Origin: Candidatus Neomarinimicrobiota bacterium
Lineage (GTDB): Bacteria > Fidelibacterota > Marinisomatia > Marinisomatales > S15-B10
DNA: 44,805 nt
NCBI GenBank assembly: GCA_030743815.1
Contig: JASLRT010000103.1
Coordinates: 1-44,805 of the forward strand
Direction of reading: 5' to 3'
Shown here: positions 35,661 through 44,145 of the stretch, in pieces
Layout: every line of letters starts with the position of its first letter
How positions within the stretch are numbered: the first letter of the stretch is position 1
Notes under the pieces: model-generated
What the model saw: the letters and a program-made list of their open reading frames with translations, nothing else
Told to the model about the DNA's origin: nothing
Database searches by the model: none
Position numbers and translations under genes: made by a program

Positions 35661-37214
35661 ATGAATGAGAGCGAAACAATTTCTTCTTCAGAACGAGCTT
35701 CAGTCTATTCGCAGACTGCTGAAACCAGTGTCTTCGAGAACGGTCTCTTGCGCTGTATTAATCCGGCTACTATGGAGACCATCACGAAATTGAATATTTC
35801 CACAGAAAAAGAAATCAGGGAGAAAATTGACAGCCTGAAAGAGGCTCAACAGGAGTGGAGTGCCCTATCATCAAAAGATCGTGCTAAAGTTCTCAAGAAA
35901 ATGAGGAAACATCTGGTGGAACGGATGGACGAGGTGATGGAGGTGATTCTAAAGGAGACAGGTAAAACGGACTTTGACGGCATTATTGAGATACTGACCA
36001 CCGTCGAAATCATGCGCTTTGTTTCATCTGCCGGTCCCCGGACACTTGCTTCAGAGAAGCGTTCCATGGGAATCGTCATGAAGACAAAGCGCGGCTCGGT
36101 TCAGTATCTTCCCTTCGGTATCGTAGGGATCATATCACCGTGGAACTATCCGTTGATTCTGTCGGCAAGTCCTGTGGTTCAGGCGTTGATGGGAGGCAAT
36201 GGTGTGTTGTTGAAGCCGTCCGAATACACGCCCCTCACTGCTCTGAAGATGAAGGAAGTTTTTGACGAAGGCGGATTGCCTGCCGGTCTGTTACAGGTGG
36301 TGATCGGCGGTGGTGATCTGGGCGAGGCGATTGTTGCATCTCCTGACACGGATCTGATTTGTTTCATCGGCAGTGTTAAGGTTGGCAAGCTGATAGGTGT
36401 TGCCTGCGCAGAACAGATGAAACCTGTTATTCTGGAACTAGGCGGAAAGGATCCTCTGATTGTGCTTGCCGATGCCAATATTGAGCGTGCGGCACGTGCC
36501 GCCGTCTGGGGCGGCTTTCACAATGCTGGACAGACTTGTATTTCCGTGGAACGCGTGTATGTGGAAGAGGCCGTGGCTGATCAATTCATTGAAAGAGTAT
36601 CACAGCTTGCGATAGAAACGCAAATGGGGTCTCAGCAGTCGACATGCGATCTCGGGAGTATGACGACCAATCCTCAGGCGGCGAAGGTTTTAGCACAGAT
36701 CGCCGATGCCAGAAAACGCGGCGCAAATATTATGGTTGGTGGCCAAGAACTTCCAAACCGTGAAGGCCACTTCATTCAGCCTACTGTCGTAGTAGATGTG
36801 GATGAGACGATGGAGTTGATGAATCGCGAGACATTCGGGCCGGTAATAGCCATATCGAAGGTCAAGGACGCAGACGAGGCGGTAGACAGGTCGAATTCAC
36901 TGAGTTACGGTTTGAATGCATCCATCTTCACACAGGATTTGAAGAAGGCGCGGGAGCTGTCGAAACGCATTCAAGCCGGAAACATTTGCATTAATGATGT
37001 GGAATCCAACTATCTCTGCGTCAGTCTACCTTTTGGTGGGACTGGTTCCAGCGGGTACGGACGTCTGCAAGGTGTGGAAGGCATCAAGGCTTTTGCTCAG
37101 GTGCAAGCCGTTTGCGAAGACCGTTTTGGGCTGAAGAGGGAGCTGTGGTGGTTTCCTGTTTCCGACGGCGTGAAGAAGCTGTTCCGGGCGCTAATCAAGA
37201 TCTTGTACGGATAG
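35661..37214 (+). CDS. NAD(P)-dependent aldehyde dehydrogenase
   Basis: The 517-residue enzyme has all catalytic residues: N162 (SPWNYPL), E259 (LELGGKDP) and C293 (GQTCIS), with NRETFGPV and the C-terminal LPFGGTGSSGYGRLQG. It oxidises an aldehyde to an acid. The sequence resembles succinate-semialdehyde/broad-substrate dehydrogenases, but substrate is not assigned. About 35 extra N-terminal residues and a hydrophobic, aromatic C-terminal tail (ELWWFPVSDGVKKLF) suggest membrane association. TAGGAG precedes the ATG. Confidence 0.92.
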   Translation: MNESETISSSERASVYSQTAETSVFENGLLRCINPATMETITKLNISTEKEIREKIDSLKEAQQEWSALSSKDRAKVLKKMRKHLVERMDEVMEVILKETGKTDFDGIIEILTTVEIMRFVSSAGPRTLASEKRSMGIVMKTKRGSVQYLPFGIVGIISPWNYPLILSASPVVQALMGGNGVLLKPSEYTPLTALKMKEVFDEGGLPAGLLQVVIGGGDLGEAIVASPDTDLICFIGSVKVGKLIGVACAEQMKPVILELGGKDPLIVLADANIERAARAAVWGGFHNAGQTCISVERVYVEEAVADQFIERVSQLAIETQMGSQQSTCDLGSMTTNPQAAKVLAQIADARKRGANIMVGGQELPNREGHFIQPTVVVDVDETMELMNRETFGPVIAISKVKDADEAVDRSNSLSYGLNASIFTQDLKKARELSKRIQAGNICINDVESNYLCVSLPFGGTGSSGYGRLQGVEGIKAFAQVQAVCEDRFGLKRELWWFPVSDGVKKLFRALIKILYG

Positions 37215-37361
37215 GTCGTTACTCTCACCTGACTGCTTTGTAATCAAGTGAGCAGAAGATTCTAGGCTATTGATTTCTCTCCGGCGGAGGGAAGACGAAT
37301 AAGAGGGGGGCAAGGGGTTTCACTCACAACAGACCAATAATCGCAACAGTGGAGAGCAGTG

Positions 37362-38510
37362 GTGAAACAGCGTTTCTTTGAAGGTCTTTTTGGAAGATAC
37401 ATTCTTCCAGGCGTCATAATGCAGTCCGTTCTCATCGGAGGGGGATATGCCACTGGCAGGGAGATCGTTGAGTACGGCGCCCGCTTCGGTTCTCTCGGAT
37501 GGATATCCGGACTCACGATATTCCTCGGTCTTGCATTTCTCAGCTTTCTTACTTTTGAGCTGGCACGGACCTTTCAGGCCTACGACTACCGTTCGCTTGT
37601 GAAACAGGTGGCATGGAGGTTCTGGTTTCTCTACGAGATTGTCTATGTGGTTTTGGGGATCATCGTAATTGCCGTCATGGCGTCCGCCACAGGTGAGATC
37701 GTACAACAGACACTGGGACTGAACTACTGGATGGGAGTTGCAGCCATTACCCTGGTGGTAGGTATTTTGAACTTTTACGGCCGCCATCTGATCGAGCAAT
37801 TCAAGACGTTCGGCACAGCGGCGCTCTATCTTGGCTACATCCTCTTTTCCGTTCTCGTGCTCTCCAGCAAATGGAAGGCGGTGCAAGCCACGCTCGCCAA
37901 TGGCGACACCTCTTATTCATCGCAACCAGTCACCGCGGCGACTGCCGTTGCTGTGGGGATCGTATATGTGGGGTACAATCTTGTCTTTGCGCCGGCACTC
38001 TTCACGCTGAGGCGGCAGTCGACACGTAGAGAGACGTTTCTGTCGGGAATGATCGCCGGACTGCTCATGACACTGCCTTGGTTTCTTACCTACTTTTCTC
38101 TCATGGCGTTCTACCCAGATCCTGAAGTTCTCGGCGCCACGGTACCGTGGCTAGTGATGCTAGAGAAGATAGGAGGTACTGCAGTAGTCACGCTCTTCGG
38201 TTTTGTGGTAGGGTGGACTTTGATCGAGACCGCCACAGGGATTGTTCATGCCATTATTGAAAGAATGCGAACCCACGCTATCGAAGCCGGCCGCCACCCG
38301 TTGACATCTTCACAAAATGCACTCTTTGCCACGGGTATGCTGATTTTATCGGTAGGACTGGCGCGCATCGGAATCGTTGATCTTATTGCTAAAGGGTACT
38401 CAGCCATGGCATACGGGATGATTCTCGTATATATTATTCCGCTGATGACGGTTGGTGTCTTTCGTATTATGAAGCCGGGATGGAAACGCGAATTCTGGGC
38501 GAAAGCGTGA
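37362..38510 (+). CDS. YkvI-like membrane transporter of the APC superfamily
   Basis: The protein of about 382 residues has about ten hydrophobic helices and opens with PGVIMQSVLIGGGYATGREIVEY, resembling the first unwound helix of LeuT-fold transporters. Helical stretches run through IFLGLAFLSFLTFELA, YVVLGIIVIAVMASATG, ALYLGYILFSVLVL and MILVYIIPLMTVGVF. It matches the uncharacterised YkvI group in overall pattern. A solute, possibly an amino acid, is inferred from fold and from neighbouring DUF1611/epimerase genes. Start is GTG 37362 (GGAG 7 bases upstream) or the adjacent GTG 37359. Confidence 0.78.
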   Translation: MKQRFFEGLFGRYILPGVIMQSVLIGGGYATGREIVEYGARFGSLGWISGLTIFLGLAFLSFLTFELARTFQAYDYRSLVKQVAWRFWFLYEIVYVVLGIIVIAVMASATGEIVQQTLGLNYWMGVAAITLVVGILNFYGRHLIEQFKTFGTAALYLGYILFSVLVLSSKWKAVQATLANGDTSYSSQPVTAATAVAVGIVYVGYNLVFAPALFTLRRQSTRRETFLSGMIAGLLMTLPWFLTYFSLMAFYPDPEVLGATVPWLVMLEKIGGTAVVTLFGFVVGWTLIETATGIVHAIIERMRTHAIEAGRHPLTSSQNALFATGMLILSVGLARIGIVDLIAKGYSAMAYGMILVYIIPLMTVGVFRIMKPGWKREFWAKA

Positions 38511-38634
38511 TGTTAAGTAGTGGAATTCTCTTGTAAGATTGATGCTAACTCCTTAGCGTTTGTGTCATCAGTTAGGCATTACAGACTGTGATTTATGATT
38601 CAATTAGAAATGCCGATTAAGTAGGAGCTAATCT

Positions 38635-39666
38635 GTGAATAAATATGCAATTCTTGTAGAAGGCGAGTTCAACTATCTATATGCCAAGACAGCCAATGCC
38701 ATCCTCCGTTACTGTCCGGAAGAGGTGGTCTGCATTATCGATTCAACCAACGTCGGCAAGACATCGAAAGATGTAATCGGATATGGCGGCGATCTTCCCA
38801 TTGTGGCCAGTGTGGATGATGCCCTCGCCTACGAACCACGCAAACTGTTGATCGGAATAGCTAATCCCGGCGGTATTCTTCCCGATTCATGGCGACAATC
38901 TATCGTCACAGCTATCGAGAGTGAGCTCGAAGTCATCTGCGGGCTTCACTTTTTTCTCAACGATGATCCGGAATTCTCGCGCCTGGCGAAAAAGCATGGA
39001 GTGAAGCTCACCGATCTGCGCCGCCCGCCTTCGCCGCTACCTTTTTCTAAGGGGACATGGCAGACCCGCAAGACGCCTGTCCTCCTGACGGTGGGGACCG
39101 ACTGCGATACCGGAAAGATGACAGCGGCATGGGAGCTGAAGAATCTGCTGGAGGAGAAGGGTAAGACGGCGGCATTCGTTGGCACAGGACAGACAGGAAT
39201 TCTGTTGGGAGGGTACGGAGCGGCAGTGGATGCGGTAGTAAGTGATTTTGTAGCTGGTACTATCGAAGCTGAGATTGATAAGGTCGGCGAAGATTACGAC
39301 TTGATTATCGTAGAGGGGCAAGGGAGCATCACTCATATGGCTTACTCAGGGGTAACTCTCGGTCTCCTGCACGGGACAATGCCAGATTTTATGCTTATGG
39401 GTCATGAAGAGGAGCGGGAGATGGATACTTTCGACTACCCTATGATAGACTTTGATACAATCATGGATCTTTATCTCAGACTGGTGAGGGTGTTCAAACC
39501 GTGCGAAGTGGTGGGGATCGGTCTGCTGACACATCTCCTTAATGAAGAGAAGGCGAAGGCAGCCGTCAGGAAGTATGAAAAGAGATACGGCATCCCGACT
39601 ACCGATTTTATTCGTTTTGGTTCCAGGGATGTTTTGAATAATATCCTGTCCAAGTTGAGGGATTAA
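38635..39666 (+). CDS. DUF1611 (DgcN-like) P-loop protein, possible D-glutamate N-acetyltransferase
   Basis: The 343-residue protein has the two DUF1611 domains: an N-terminal Rossmann-like part (LIGIANPGGILPDSWRQ) and a P-loop part with VGTDCDTGKMTAA (153-165), FVGTGQTGILLGGYG and DLIIVEGQGSITHMAYSGVTLGLLHG. DUF1611 includes DgcN, described as a D-glutamate N-acetyltransferase that works with the enolase-superfamily protein DgcA. The next gene here is enolase-superfamily. Function is inferred from family and neighbour. GTG start with AGGAG 7 bases upstream. Confidence 0.85.
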   Translation: MNKYAILVEGEFNYLYAKTANAILRYCPEEVVCIIDSTNVGKTSKDVIGYGGDLPIVASVDDALAYEPRKLLIGIANPGGILPDSWRQSIVTAIESELEVICGLHFFLNDDPEFSRLAKKHGVKLTDLRRPPSPLPFSKGTWQTRKTPVLLTVGTDCDTGKMTAAWELKNLLEEKGKTAAFVGTGQTGILLGGYGAAVDAVVSDFVAGTIEAEIDKVGEDYDLIIVEGQGSITHMAYSGVTLGLLHGTMPDFMLMGHEEEREMDTFDYPMIDFDTIMDLYLRLVRVFKPCEVVGIGLLTHLLNEEKAKAAVRKYEKRYGIPTTDFIRFGSRDVLNNILSKLRD

Positions 39667-39682
39667 CCTGACCGGGTTGACA

Positions 39683-40696
39683 ATGGAATTCCATTACTCT
39701 ACTTACCGGCTCGAACTGAAACACACGTTTACCATCGCCCGCGGTTCGGAGGATGCGGCTGATATAGTGCTGGTCTATTTCACAAAGGATGGAATTACAG
39801 GTGTGGGCGAGGCAGCGCCGTCAGATCGCTATGATGAAGACTGCTTCTCCATCGTGAAGCGGATCAACAGGCTCACTTTCGATGATATCCCCGACGGTGG
39901 GACACTCGATGAATGGCTTGATGCCGCTCTGCCCAAGGCCGGCGGTATGCGCTCTCTGGAGACTGCTTTCGATCTCGCTCTTCATGATCTCTATGGCAAG
40001 CTGAACGATATCTCCTTGTCAGATTATTTTGGTGCCAATTCGAAGAAGGGATGTATGACCTCCTTTACTATCGGTATTGATGAGAAAGATAAGATCCGCG
40101 CCAAGGTGCTAGAAGCTGAGCAATATCCGCTTCTCAAAATTAAATTGGGAAGTGACTACGACAGAGAGATCATCAACACCATTCGGGATGTGACCGATAA
40201 GCCCGTCCGGGTGGATGCCAATGAGGGGTGGAACCTGGAGCAAGGCAAGAAAATGTGTGATTGGCTGGCGCAGCGAAACGTAGAATTTGTAGAGCAGCCG
40301 CTACCAGCGGACGATCTTGACGATACGGCCAGGCTGCGGGAAGTGTCACCACTGGAGCTGATAGCGGACGAGAATTGTATCGACTCAAAAAATATCCCCG
40401 ACATCGCCTACGCTTTTGACGGTATTAATATTAAACTGATGAAATGTGGCGGGTTGCGGGAAGCCCATAGAATGATCCAGATGGCGAAGGAGCACGAGTT
40501 GAAAATTATGCTGGGATGCATGGTGGAGACGTCTGTAGCAATCACCGCCGCCGCCCATCTTTCGCCTCTGGTGGACTATGCCGATCTGGATGGCAATATT
40601 CTTACCAGCAATGATCCATTCGACGGCGTTAAAGTAGAGGACGGTATGCTTATTCTTCCTGACGGTCCTGGATTAGGAGTGGAATTGCATCGATGA
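39683..40696 (+). CDS. Enolase-superfamily epimerase (dipeptide epimerase or DgcA-like)
   Basis: The 337-residue protein is a muconate-lactonizing-type member with K152-x-K154, metal ligands D178, E204 and D229, and the opposite-face K251. LGCMVETS and ADLDGNILTSNDPF at the C-terminus are typical of L-Ala-D/L-Glu epimerases. Such enzymes epimerise dipeptides from murein. The closely related DgcA acts as an N-acetyl-D-glutamate racemase next to DgcN, and adjacency to a DUF1611 gene favours a D-glutamate role. ATG 39683 is used; TTG 39677 is the alternative. It overlaps the next gene by ATGA. Confidence 0.87.
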   Translation: MEFHYSTYRLELKHTFTIARGSEDAADIVLVYFTKDGITGVGEAAPSDRYDEDCFSIVKRINRLTFDDIPDGGTLDEWLDAALPKAGGMRSLETAFDLALHDLYGKLNDISLSDYFGANSKKGCMTSFTIGIDEKDKIRAKVLEAEQYPLLKIKLGSDYDREIINTIRDVTDKPVRVDANEGWNLEQGKKMCDWLAQRNVEFVEQPLPADDLDDTARLREVSPLELIADENCIDSKNIPDIAYAFDGINIKLMKCGGLREAHRMIQMAKEHELKIMLGCMVETSVAITAAAHLSPLVDYADLDGNILTSNDPFDGVKVEDGMLILPDGPGLGVELHR

Positions 40697-41097
40697 GAGT
40701 TCTCGGTATCGAACATATCGCCATCGCAACAGATGACCTCGACCGGGATGCGCCGTTCTGGTGCCATGTTCTGAATATCCCGCATCGCACTACGGAAGGT
40801 GTATCGGCTGAAGGGGTGATCACTGATATCTACGATACGGGACGAGGCAAGGTTGAACTACTATCGGAACTTGGGGAAGACTCACCCATCCGAAAGTTCC
40901 TGGAGAAGCGGGGAAGAGGGATTCATCACCTCTGTCTTGAAGTTGAGAAACTGGACGAGGCAGTTGCTGAGCTGAAGGCCAACGGCATCCGTCTTGTTTC
41001 TGATGAGCCGAGCATCGGAGCCGAAGGCTATAGAATCATCTTTGTGCATCCTGAGAGCGCCGGCGGGGTGCTGGTAGAACTGGCTGAAAAGCCGTAG
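40693..41097 (+). CDS. mce: Methylmalonyl-CoA epimerase
   Basis: The 134-residue vicinal-oxygen-chelate protein has GIEHIAIATDDLDRDAPFW, SELGEDSPIRKFLEKRGRGIHHLCLEV and a C-terminal FVHPESAGGVLVELAE. These patterns supply the His and Glu metal ligands of methylmalonyl-CoA epimerase, which interconverts the (R) and (S) forms in propionate metabolism. A broader glyoxalase-family role is possible. methylmalonyl-CoA mutase is not in the window. It overlaps the upstream epimerase gene by 4 bases. Confidence 0.88.
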   Translation: MRVLGIEHIAIATDDLDRDAPFWCHVLNIPHRTTEGVSAEGVITDIYDTGRGKVELLSELGEDSPIRKFLEKRGRGIHHLCLEVEKLDEAVAELKANGIRLVSDEPSIGAEGYRIIFVHPESAGGVLVELAEKP

Positions 41098-41158
41098 CAC
41101 TATCTCACAACATATATAGTCGGGTAAGTTTGACCATGTGCTCAGTCATGCTGATATA

Positions 41159-41713
41159 CTACGAGAGATAGATTGACTTCAGCTCATCCTTGAGTCCGAG
41201 CAGGTATTCGATCTTCTCCAAACCTATAGATTCCTCATTCACCCTTTGAAACTCACGTTTTAGTTTGGACTGATCTTCATGAGTAAGACGACTGTCCGCC
41301 ATGGGGTAGAGGATGTTATTTTCCTTATAGATATGATCTCTCAGCAGATAAACAAATCCTCGGGCATTGTCCACGAAGGTTGGGATTACCTTGTGATCAC
41401 CTTCCCGGTACGATGTAGCAGCTTCTGCCATTTTCTTTACATAATCCCGTCCTACAGTATGTTCCGACAGCATAACAGCAATAGGGCCTTCTTCCGTGGA
41501 AAAACCCGCTTCTTCCATGGTGGAGAAAAGGAGATCCTCCTCCTTTCCGTGATGGCATCTGTCTGCAAATTCTCTGATGAATTCTACAATCTGTTCAAGA
41601 TGATCTGAAGGGACTTCCTGGCCGGATTCAAGATTGTCACAAACCTTGGCAGTGATGTCAAGCATAGCTGTTATGGACTCGTGTTCATCAACAAGTTGTT
41701 CTGTCGGTTTCAT
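41159..41713 (-). CDS. Hemerythrin-domain protein
   Basis: The 184-residue helical protein has the HHE pattern: DEHESI (His11), CHHGKEEDLLF, LSEHTVGRDYV and RDHIYKENNILYPMAD, supplying the His and Glu ligands of a di-iron site. Such proteins sense or store O2 or NO, or take part in iron-sulphur repair. It is the last gene of the minus-strand run, convergent to mce with a 61-base gap and no strong terminator. An AGGAAA-type ribosome site precedes the ATG. Confidence 0.92.
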   Translation of the reverse strand: MKPTEQLVDEHESITAMLDITAKVCDNLESGQEVPSDHLEQIVEFIREFADRCHHGKEEDLLFSTMEEAGFSTEEGPIAVMLSEHTVGRDYVKKMAEAATSYREGDHKVIPTFVDNARGFVYLLRDHIYKENNILYPMADSRLTHEDQSKLKREFQRVNEESIGLEKIEYLLGLKDELKSIYLS

Positions 41714-41838
41714 TGGGGATTTCCTTTCTGTATAATTGTTAGAAATCAGCGTAGATCATTATTTAAATCTTGGCGGAAAATAGCTATACCTCCGTCATCA
41801 GACAAGCTGAACCGTCTCCCTCGGATTAGAGTTATAGA

Positions 41839-42306
41839 CTACGGCGTAACGGTAACAATTTCACCATCTAGAGTTGCGCTGTACTCCTTAAGCGGTTCAG
41901 TAGCCGGCCCGTTTATGACACTGCCTGATGTGTTGAATCTGCTGCCGTGACACGGGCAGATGGAAACGCCATTCTTGAATTTTTCTATGACACAACTTTG
42001 GTGAGTGCACTCGCGGCTGTATGCATTGACGGTTGTTTCGCTGTCACGGTACAGTAAAATGCCTTTCTCGTCAAGGTCGTTTGCACTCAGCGCAAGGGAA
42101 CCGCCTACTGAGGCGAGAGCCTGATTTTCCGGCAGGGAGAGGTCAATCGTGATTTTCACATCCTCTGAAGAGCCGGTTGGGCCGTCGTCTGAGCATCGCA
42201 CCGTGAAGATCAGAGTGTAGCTGCCGAGAGCGATGCCGCCAATGCCGTAGAGGGATTTTTCCAGAAAATTTCGACGAGAGCAACGGTCAGTTTCTTTCGC
42301 AGTCAT
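41839..42306 (-). CDS. Rieske [2Fe-2S] protein with Tat-type signal
   Basis: The roughly 155-residue protein has a twin-arginine signal (SRRNFLEKSLYGIGGIALG) and the Rieske motifs CTHQSC and CPCHGSRF, which hold the cluster through two Cys and two His. It should be folded in the cytosol and exported. No cytochrome b gene adjoins, so it is not clearly part of a bc complex; a dedicated electron-transfer role is possible. ATG 42306 is preferred. A TTG at 42360 would overlap the FAH gene and add 18 residues. Confidence 0.9.
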   Translation of the reverse strand: MTAKETDRCSRRNFLEKSLYGIGGIALGSYTLIFTVRCSDDGPTGSSEDVKITIDLSLPENQALASVGGSLALSANDLDEKGILLYRDSETTVNAYSRECTHQSCVIEKFKNGVSICPCHGSRFNTSGSVINGPATEPLKEYSATLDGEIVTVTP

Positions 42307-42334
42307 TTCTGTTTCACAAGCGCCGATCTCTGAG

Positions 42335-42946
42335 CTACTCAGCAATCCAAATCTGTTCAACTAAAAGATCGTCCTCACAGAGGATTCGGCCGGTGAACTG
42401 GTCGTCCTTTATGAATTCACCTACGCCTTCTGGTGTGCCTGTCATCAGAATATCTCCGTCCTCCAAGCTCAGGAAGCTCTTCGCCTCGTGGAGGAGTTCT
42501 TCCGGTTTGTAGATCATCAGTTCAATGCCGCCACGCTGCACCACAGTACCGTTTATCAACAGTTCCATGCTCAAAGTCGACAGCGGACTCTCGATCACTA
42601 CGAAATCGCTAAAGACGGCCGCACCGTCAAAAGCCTTTGATTTCTCCCACGGTAATCCTCTTGATTTCAGCTTCGATTGAAGAGATCGCTTGGTGAGATC
42701 AAAACCTATACCAACGCCGGCTAAATTCTCATCTTGCACGATAAAGGATATTTCAGCTTCAAAGTGAAACCTATCATCATCCGCTGACCGAATATTATCG
42801 CTGATGGCCGAATTGGGCTTCAGGAAGATGACGGGCTCGGACGGCATTTGACTCTCCAATTCCCGTACGTGCTCCACGTAGTTCATGCCGACGCAGACGA
42901 TCTTTGAGGGTACAATCTGATGCGAATCAAATGTGACGTTGTTCAT
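42335..42946 (-). CDS. Fumarylacetoacetate hydrolase-family protein
   Basis: The 203-residue protein is a short FAH-fold enzyme. Metal-binding residues lie in HFEAEISFIV. GFDLTKRSLQ, LPWEKSKAFDGAAVFSDFV and EDGDILMTGTPEGVG are family signatures. Members hydrolyse C-C bonds of acylpyruvates or decarboxylate oxaloacetate; the exact substrate is unknown. It lies between the gamma-glutamylcyclotransferase-like gene and the Rieske gene on the same strand. Confidence 0.93.
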   Translation of the reverse strand: MNNVTFDSHQIVPSKIVCVGMNYVEHVRELESQMPSEPVIFLKPNSAISDNIRSADDDRFHFEAEISFIVQDENLAGVGIGFDLTKRSLQSKLKSRGLPWEKSKAFDGAAVFSDFVVIESPLSTLSMELLINGTVVQRGGIELMIYKPEELLHEAKSFLSLEDGDILMTGTPEGVGEFIKDDQFTGRILCEDDLLVEQIWIAE

Positions 42947-43020
42947 CGAAATCTCTTTCCAGGAGAAGTCAGTCAGTTTCTTATATCAAAGCGATGTTCG
43001 GTTCCGCCGTATGTGATACC

Positions 43021-43452
43021 TTAATCCTCTTCAAATATATTACGCCGCTCTTCTACAAAACTACGCATAAATCGCTCTATTCCCTCATCGAGAAAAGTTC
43101 CGATATCCCACACTTCATCGGTGAGAATTTTCTCTTGATCCTCACGAATACAATAGGTGAATGCCTTTTCTGCCATTCCATCCATTCTGAAGATGGTCAC
43201 TTCATTCCTGAAATACTGATCGCCCTCGAAATGATCGAGCGTCCTTAGAATCTCGTCACTGATGTCATAGTAGACAATACCCCTGACGATTCCCTCCTTC
43301 TTGGGAATGATGCCAGGATAATCTGTTCCACTCACACGGAAGATGCCGTAATTGTGTAGTTCAGCTTTTGTCCCATTGAACTTGTGACCTGTGACTGCTC
43401 GGATTACCTCGGGTGACTGGAGTGTGCCGTAGCAGAAGAGAGAATTACGCAT
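43021..43452 (-). CDS. AIG2/gamma-glutamylcyclotransferase-like protein
   Basis: The 143-residue protein begins MRNSLFCYGTLQSPEV, the substrate-binding YGTL motif, and contains RTLDHFEGDQYFRNEVTIF with the catalytic glutamate. These proteins release pyroglutamate from gamma-glutamyl compounds. ATG 43452 is chosen because GGAG lies 5-8 bases upstream on this strand; an upstream ATG would add eight unrelated residues. The substrate is not defined. Confidence 0.9.
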   Translation of the reverse strand: MRNSLFCYGTLQSPEVIRAVTGHKFNGTKAELHNYGIFRVSGTDYPGIIPKKEGIVRGIVYYDISDEILRTLDHFEGDQYFRNEVTIFRMDGMAEKAFTYCIREDQEKILTDEVWDIGTFLDEGIERFMRSFVEERRNIFEED

Positions 43453-43537
43453 GCATGATCTCCATATCAGCATCATACTGTGCTACCAATGCTACGCGCT
43501 GTGCCAGACCATAGGCGTTGATGGCTTCGGACTTCAT
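43445..43537 (-). CDS. Possible 30-residue leader or coupling ORF
   Basis: A short reading frame (MKSEAINAYGLAQRVALVAQ...) begins with an ATG overlapping the preceding stop as ATGA. It ends within the first codons of the gamma-glutamylcyclotransferase-like gene. It lacks its own ribosome site and resembles no known protein. It could carry ribosomes from the DUF4287-like gene to the next gene, or be chance. Confidence 0.25.
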   Translation of the reverse strand: MKSEAINAYGLAQRVALVAQYDADMEIMHA

Positions 43538-43704
43538 GGTGTCTTAGGCCAAGTTTGATCGGCCTTGAGGTGTTTAATGATGTCCATGTGCTTTTCTTCA
43601 CCACTTTTCTCCGCTACGGCCAGCCAGTAATCCAGCGGAGGACTGGTCCTTTCCTCAAGATTGTTGAGCATGGCGGCCATCATTTCGTGTGGACTCTTGG
43701 GCAT
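43534..43704 (-). CDS. 56-residue DUF4287-like small protein
   Basis: ATG 43704 has a perfect AGGAGG 5 bases upstream and encodes 56 residues ending TWPKTP. The middle, NNLEERTSPPLDYWLAVAEKS followed by GEEKHMDIIKHLKAD, resembles the first part of the DUF4287 domain (EEWxALVKxSG..KHxEIVxWLK). The second half of that domain, GLGHGYANAIV, is missing, so this may be a shortened form or a frameshifted relic. The cupin gene stops 15 bases upstream, indicating co-transcription. Function unknown. Confidence 0.6.
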   Translation of the reverse strand: MPKSPHEMMAAMLNNLEERTSPPLDYWLAVAEKSGEEKHMDIIKHLKADQTWPKTP

Positions 43705-43719
43705 GGCGACCTCCTCGTG

Positions 43720-44097
43720 CTATTTGTCTTCGATAATTTCAATCCTGTCTGAAATGTTCGGCACAACGCAGAGAAACTCGAAGGGTCGATCACCTTCTGT
43801 TCGGTACCAGTGGGGAGTTCCCGCCGGTATAAGCAAAACGTCCCCCGCCTCTACGCTGTACACTTTTTCGCCTATTCCTACCTTCGCTCGCCCCGTCAGG
43901 ACATACTGCTCATGTTCAACAGCGTTGGTGTGTTTCGGCATCCCGCCGCCCGGTTCCATTGTGAATTTCCTCATGGCGAAGTTTGGGGCGTCCTCCGGTC
44001 CAATAAGTACCTGTATCGTCGTCTTCTTCCCCGATTTTACAGTCATGCCTTGGAAGGAACCACTGGGCGCGACCCGAGGTTTGAATTCAGACTTCAT
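43720..44097 (-). CDS. Cupin-domain protein
   Basis: The 125-residue protein is a single small cupin barrel with the two family motifs: GGGMPKHTNAVEHEQYVLTG (metal-binding His and Glu) and GDVLLIPAGTPHWY. The metal ligands appear intact. Small cupins of this type may act as dioxygenases, isomerases or small-molecule sensors; no role can be assigned. It heads a group with the DUF4287-like gene 15 bases downstream. Confidence 0.9.
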   Translation of the reverse strand: MKSEFKPRVAPSGSFQGMTVKSGKKTTIQVLIGPEDAPNFAMRKFTMEPGGGMPKHTNAVEHEQYVLTGRAKVGIGEKVYSVEAGDVLLIPAGTPHWYRTEGDRPFEFLCVVPNISDRIEIIEDK

Positions 44098-44145
44098 GAT
44101 AACTGTGATGCTAACGAGGCGGGTTTATTGTGACTTCGCATGTGT

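Noticed and set aside
37320-37886. A 188-codon antisense reading frame within the YkvI-like gene
   Set aside because: The plus strand encodes a convincing membrane protein; the antisense product is low-complexity and without motifs.
38544-38557. GCTAACTCCTTAGC hairpin after the YkvI-like gene
   Set aside because: Only five pairs and no T-run follows, so it is not a convincing terminator.
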